From positions 1 through 50,000 of the forward strand of contig JAWQFJ010001237.1 of the NCBI GenBank assembly GCA_034096865.1: a stretch of DNA of 50,000 nt, read 5' to 3'. A program made the position numbers and the translations under genes. Positions 44,901-50,000 of this stretch are shown piece by piece; positions within the stretch are counted from its first letter, which is position 1; the number at the start of each line of letters is the position of its first letter. The DNA is from Theodoxus fluviatilis (lineage: Eukaryota > Mollusca > Gastropoda > Cycloneritida > Neritidae). The notes under the pieces are model-generated. The model worked only from the letters and a program-made list of their open reading frames with translations, was not told the DNA's origin and made no database searches.

Positions 44901-46740
44901 GAATGACATAATAATTTGTCTGTGAAGAAACCATTTTATTTTTAATTCAGTGTGGGGAGGAGTTATGGCGCTGTAGTATGCTCGAGATCGACCGTCGAAG
45001 GCAGACGATACGCGATGGAGCATATTCGAACCCCAAAGGTATAAACACAGGACTTCCTCTTATCATACTTCTGTCATCTATTGCTTGGTAACGTTTGCAT
45101 CTATGTGTCGTTCTGGATAACACAAAGAGGCGGGCGACTCGAAATATGTCATAGATTCTGGGCAGGTAGGGGGTAAATATTGAACATGCAACCAAATCAG
45201 ATAATCTATGCTGGGACAGCTCTTCAGTTGTCGCAGCCTTAGCATTTTATGATAATCGTAGCATCTTGATGGACTGAACGGCCCAAGTTGACAGCGATCA
45301 TGCCCCCTGAAATGAAGGTGAGAAAAAGTGAATGGGAGAACTCACAAAAGCAGTTGTATACCCTACCTATGACCGTCTAACACATGTCGCCAAGTCGGAG
45401 TGCAACTTTCCAACTTAGGTGAGAAATCCGCCTAGCTTGCGGTGTTGCCTAGCACAGATGCTGCAGTCACATGTGATGGGCAGCTCGGGGTCACAGGCTT
45501 TGACGACTTTTGTGGTCCTGACTTGGGAGAAGTGCTGAGAGCTCGCTGTCAGTGCCAGAGTCACAGTCCCCTCCCCCTTCTGCTGTGTCGCCTGTGTGAT
45601 GTCACTCAAAATAGAATCAGTTTTTGTTCCGGGTTCCCTAATCGCACCTGAGCCATATTGTCGCACTTGGTTCAGCCAAAGCCATGCTTCTCCAGGCATA
45701 GGTGAGGACAAGGCACTGGCATAGATGTACCCAATGTGGTGAACAGAAAGATAAGAAAACAAATGGGTCACCCATACTCATTAGTCACCGTTTGTTTTGA
45801 CAGCATACTCAGGTTTCACCTCCAAGTTTTCCAAGTGGTTTCTTGCATATTTAGTGAGAACTGCCAGTAGATGTATTATTGTGGCAGGAGAAATGTCACT
45901 GCAGAATACCTAGATAGGTACAAACCTAGCACTACTCCAATTTTAATCATAGGGAAAGCAGGGTTTATTACTGCAAAAGGTAAACATTTTGCTTCACCGG
46001 AAATCATTACTTGAAATGAAAAATAAATTTTACATTTACCACAAGCCATTTCCTTGTTGTAACTGTTTGAAGGTTATATATTATAAAGATGGCTTAGATA
46101 TCATAACTGTCTCAGATTTACCTGGTGGGCTTGTGTAAATTTTAACCAGTAGAATGTGAATGACCACATCAAGGATTATCTTGCCGTGCCAGTTGTCCGC
46201 AGAAATCAGATTCTTCCCTCCCCATCCCCCTCTTTTCTTATCATGATGAGATCTGCACGAGCGTTTATCATCAGGTCCTCGTCTGACCCAGTATTTGCTT
46301 TTCTTTTCTACTTGGAAGTGGAGTGACTCCGTATCAAGAAAGTTGCAGTTTTTTTTTTGTCTAAACCACACTGTACAAATTACTTTCAGACAACACTTGC
46401 TGAAATGATCTCTGAATGTCAAATCAAAATGGCAGAATGGTGCATTTATATTTGCAAGAGTAACATAAAGCTGGAGCTGATCAATGCCCCCTCATCAGCT
46501 GGAACCCCTGGCTTCTGGGCTTTTGGGGCCTGCACCAGTAGCTCAGGCAGTGGCAGCCCCAAGCAGCCAAAGAGACTACTGGGGGGCATAGTTTGTTTTT
46601 TTGCCCAAAGCTAAGTAGCAAAGACAGAAGACTCATGTTCTTCCACTAAACTTAAACAGTCTTGACAGCAGGTCCAGCATTGTATTCTCTTTTCTGAAAT
46701 ATTGGATGATCCTGAAAAGGGCTGTTTGGTGCAAGTGTTT
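44900..46740. other. Upstream region, no convincing gene
   Basis: Weak items only. A short ATG-led segment at 45300-45317 (MPPEMK) is followed by GTGAGA and could be a first exon of a plus-strand gene. A 118-codon open frame lies on the minus strand at 45415-45771 with no recognised domain. A segment at 46490-46575 resembles 42172-42250 at roughly three bases in four, perhaps an old dispersed repeat. Confidence 0.35.
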
Positions 46741-46749
46741 TCTCTAGAA

Positions 46750-46893
46750 CATTTGCTCTTAAAGGTGGAGCCAGCGAGCTTGGCAACGTCGCATGGGGCT
46801 TTGAGTGTGGCCACCAAGTCACCATATATACTCGCCATGCTTGAGTCCCTGCGAGTTGTAGGGTTCGACCTGCTCCACCTTCAAGAGCAAATG
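46750..46893. mobile_element. Foldback/MITE-like element with 22-bp inverted ends
   Basis: The left arm CATTTGCTCTTAAAGGTGGA plus GC (46750-46771) is inverted at the right arm (46872-46893) with one mismatch. The 100-bp interior is not repeated elsewhere in the window. No clear target duplication. Confidence 0.6.
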
Positions 46894-47406
46894 CTTCGTA
46901 CTATCTGATATTTTATGAGAGAATACAATGAAGGACGTGCTGTTCTGACTGTTTAATTGATAACTCATTCCGACTGCAGCACCCCCCATTAGCCTTCATT
47001 CTTCCCCTAGTAACAGTTTCATTGGGGGGGTTTTCTGGCATATGTTTAATTGTATTGTTGAAACTGTTCCAAGCCATAGATAAGATATCTGGCCTACTAT
47101 AATCAGCTATTTGTGTTCAATGTCACTAGGACAGCTTGCTTTCTTCTCACACTTTTCTCAATTGCGTTCCCAGAACAAATGATAGCTTAGACTTAGAGTA
47201 GTAGATAGTCAACTGTCGAGACAAAGAGGGAGATCTGTTGGATTCTCCTTTGATTTTATTACAGATGTTAGATTTTACTTCAGTCCTATCCATCACTTTA
47301 CTTATTGTCTAGTAAGTGTTTTTAGAGAGCATTGTGCTATTGTAAGAACTGGTTTGAGTCTGCAGCATTTAGAGATGGGTAGCCTCTATGGCCTAATGGT
47401 GCTGTA

Positions 47407-47409
<3 letters not shown>

Positions 47410-47499
<90 letters not shown>

Positions 47500-47512
47500 T
47501 GTGTGTGTGTGA

Positions 47513-47563
<51 letters not shown>

Positions 47564-47648
47564 CAAACAGCTGGGGAAAGATACAGGAAGCACACATGCT
47601 GTGGATTTATATCTGACATTATTGATTTGTAGCTCTCAAGCACAGGTG

Positions 47649-47693
<45 letters not shown>

Positions 47694-47705
47694 TGTGTGT
47701 GTGTG

Positions 47706-47757
<52 letters not shown>

Positions 47758-47760
47758 TGT

Positions 47761-47843
<83 letters not shown>

Positions 47844-47906
47844 TGTGTGTGTGTGTGAGTGTGTGTGTGCGTGTGTGTGTGCGTGTGTGTGTGTGTGAGT
47901 GTGTGT

Positions 47907-47971
<65 letters not shown>

Positions 47972-47974
47972 TGT

Positions 47975-48007
<33 letters not shown>

Positions 48008-48070
48008 AGTGTGTGTGCATGTGTGTGTGTGTGTGCCTGTGTGTGTGTGTGTCTGTGTGTGTGTGTGTGC

Positions 48071-48115
<45 letters not shown>

Positions 48116-48124
48116 TGTGTGTAT

Positions 48125-48186
<62 letters not shown>
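47410..48186. repeat. Very long TG microsatellite in two blocks
   Basis: Nearly pure TG at 47410-47560 and interrupted TG at 47653-48186, separated by about 90 bp of unique sequence. Interruptions (GAGTG, GCGTG, TCTG, ATG) recur at irregular spacing. Confidence 0.98.
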
Positions 48187-48187
<1 letters not shown>

Positions 48188-48199
48188 TGACATCTACAC

Positions 48200-49630
48200 A
48201 ACTTTAATTTATTTTTAACACAATTTGCTTTATTGGAAGTGTTTATGATGTATCTATAGGGAAATTGTTTAGTATAGTAGGTTTGTGAGTATTACTTGTT
48301 GCTAATCGTTGACAAAGTATTCTTGCTCTGATAATTGATAACTGATAATTGTGGTATTGAACTGTAAACAAAGAGATTAACCTACTGATATAATATGGAG
48401 TGATGGGTGCTTGTACTGTCACAGTAGGTTAACCCAAAATTGGAAACAGCTAAAAAGCTTCATGTTGTGCCACCAGTGGTATCTTGATAATAGATATGCC
48501 TGTTTGGGGTTTAGATCCATCTGAAGACATGTACCATAGATTGAGAGTTCTAATATTTATCTCTGTGAACATCAGTGAAGGTCTCACAAGTCATCACTCG
48601 GTCACCATGTGCGATGCTTTCCACTAAGATCTTACCATGCCATGGACTGGGTCCGTATCAATGACATAGAAACAGTCCAGGGCATCTTTGGTCTGTGCCA
48701 GAATGGATTTACCTGACATGCAAATTACCATTGTAGCTGTGTGAGTTGTACATGTATGCAGGGCCAAAACACTTGACAAAGACAGCCCTGGCTCTTCTTC
48801 CAAAGACCACCAGTAGTCTCAGTAATCTGGAAGTTTCTGGTTCTCTAATGGCTTAGGTCCAATATTTCTCTTTTGCTATTAATATTGTTATTTGACTGGA
48901 ATGGCACAAAAACATGCTCTGACAAATCCTTACTTTTTGGGGGGGAGAATATATATTTATCATAACTGTGTTCCATTGTGATTGAGATCCTTTAGATGAA
49001 ATAAATGCTCAGCTCATATATAATCACTCTCCAGACATCTAATATGTGCTTTATGACATACGAGTAATCTGACAATCCTAGCGCAGGTAAATAAATATAC
49101 CTGGGCATGATATGCATGGCTATAGATAGGCAATGCGTAACCGCAGTGTATCAGGTTATCAGTATCACAACTGTGGCTAGAGCAGAGTGAGGAGTAGTGA
49201 AAGTTGTCTACTCTGTTTCAAGAAATGAAGTATCATGTGGATTATCACTCATCTAACACACTTATGATGTTGTGGCCTCTTTCATTAGGCCCACCCCCAA
49301 TAAATAGTTGTGGTTACGGTAACTGGACCAATCCTTTTTTTCTGCCAACTCTAAACTTTTGTTTTAATCATGCCCCCCAAAAAAGAGAAAAGAAAAAGAA
49401 AGAAATTGAAGGTAAACAACCAACTGCATGCTGTCTCATCTTCCCTGCCTTATGAACACTCAGGGAATCCAGTATTTAAGTTTTTTAACAAGCCTTTTTC
49501 AGTGAGAGAAAGTTTTGGTTTATGTTCAATCTGGCATCTTTAGAAAAAAAATAAAGAAAAATGTGTAAGCTGACCTACCGCCCTGTTTTGTTTATAGCCA
49601 ATAGCCATGTTATTTTAAGTTTAACCACAA
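48200..49630. other. No recognised features
   Basis: A/T-rich sequence. A lysine-rich ATG-led segment at 49370-49411 (MPPKKEKRKRKKLK) is followed by GTAAAC, and could be an exon or chance purine-rich sequence. Confidence 0.4.
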
Positions 49631-49635
49631 CATTC

Positions 49636-49646
49636 CCCCCCCCCCC

Positions 49647-49677
<31 letters not shown>
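49636..49677. repeat. Poly-C tract
   Basis: About 40 C with one T interruption; on the other strand a G run capable of G-quadruplex formation. Confidence 0.95.
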
Positions 49678-50000
49678 TTTATAGTAAAATTTTCATTTCA
49701 TGCAGCAGACAGCAAAATGACATTTCACTATCAGTTAAATGGGTGAAATGAGGAACTTGAACTATGGTGTAAGTTCAGTGAGTTCATCTGTAAACTAAGT
49801 TTTCTGTGACAGTGACATTGGGAAGAGAAAAGAAACACCCTTCATTGAATTAATAAAAGCTCTGTATTCTTACATGTGTTAGGCAGGCACGGGCCTGCTC
49901 TCTGTGGGACAAAGGCATGCAGGAATGAGGGATCAAGAGGTTTTAAAACCAGACAGCAAGGAAGTCACTGTAAGGTGCTGGGTAACTTTCTGAGCATGGA

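Noticed and set aside
45415..45771. 118-codon minus-strand frame
   Set aside because: No recognised domain and no splice or promoter context that would support it.
47386..48218. His/Thr and Cys/Val open frames over the TG tracts, and Arg/Glu or Leu/Ser frames at 22798-23345 and 44104-44504
   Set aside because: Pure microsatellite translation.
49370..49411. Lys-rich possible first exon (MPPKKEKRKRKKLK)
   Set aside because: Purine-rich chance sequence is likely; no downstream exon is visible before the window ends.

Overview
The window is animal nuclear DNA: spliced genes with GT-AG introns, long introns packed with minisatellites and decayed DNA transposons, and no bacterial features. Transposon and repeat content suggests an invertebrate, most likely a mollusc; that is inference, since no species-level marker is visible.

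Two host genes lie tail to tail. On the + strand, the last four coding exons of a FAM114A-like gene (2468-2607, 3227-3299, 3866-3922, 9370-9456) encode the final 118 residues; its start lies left of the window. On the - strand, a complete gene for the FG nucleoporin Nup58/p45 runs from its ATG at 44790 to its stop at 15146. I place 14 coding exons whose phases join without a break, giving 1,770 nt (589 aa plus stop), close to the roughly 600 aa of vertebrate Nup58. It has FG-rich N- and C-terminal ends around a coiled-coil core.

Layout: 1-2142, broken piggyBac element ending at TTAA, with a 361-bp tandem repeat in its tail. 2143-12120, FAM114A-like 3' exons; the last intron holds a 36-bp minisatellite split by a hAT-like element, and the 3' UTR holds a 25-bp minisatellite. 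12410-13540, nested inverted-repeat elements. 13620-44790, Nup58, whose introns hold 48-bp and 65-bp arrays (the latter 50 nearly identical units), an array built from an exon's own 3' splice site, two copies of a transposon full of AGGTCA half-sites, a longer hAT-like copy, a 2.3-kb element with 13-bp terminal inverted repeats carrying a small broken three-exon gene, and microsatellites. 44791-50000, upstream sequence with few recognisable genes, a foldback element and a very long TG tract.

The most consequential observation is that 34366-42182 is not a simple linear locus. Exons 4, 5 and 6 of Nup58 each occur twice, the second copies cannot all be spliced in frame, a three-N gap sits exactly on a duplication edge, and the two versions differ by presence or absence of the 2.3-kb transposon. 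The simplest reading is two haplotypes placed end to end by the assembler. The most interesting biological pattern is that several minisatellites repeat splice-site-like sequence on the transcribed strand.
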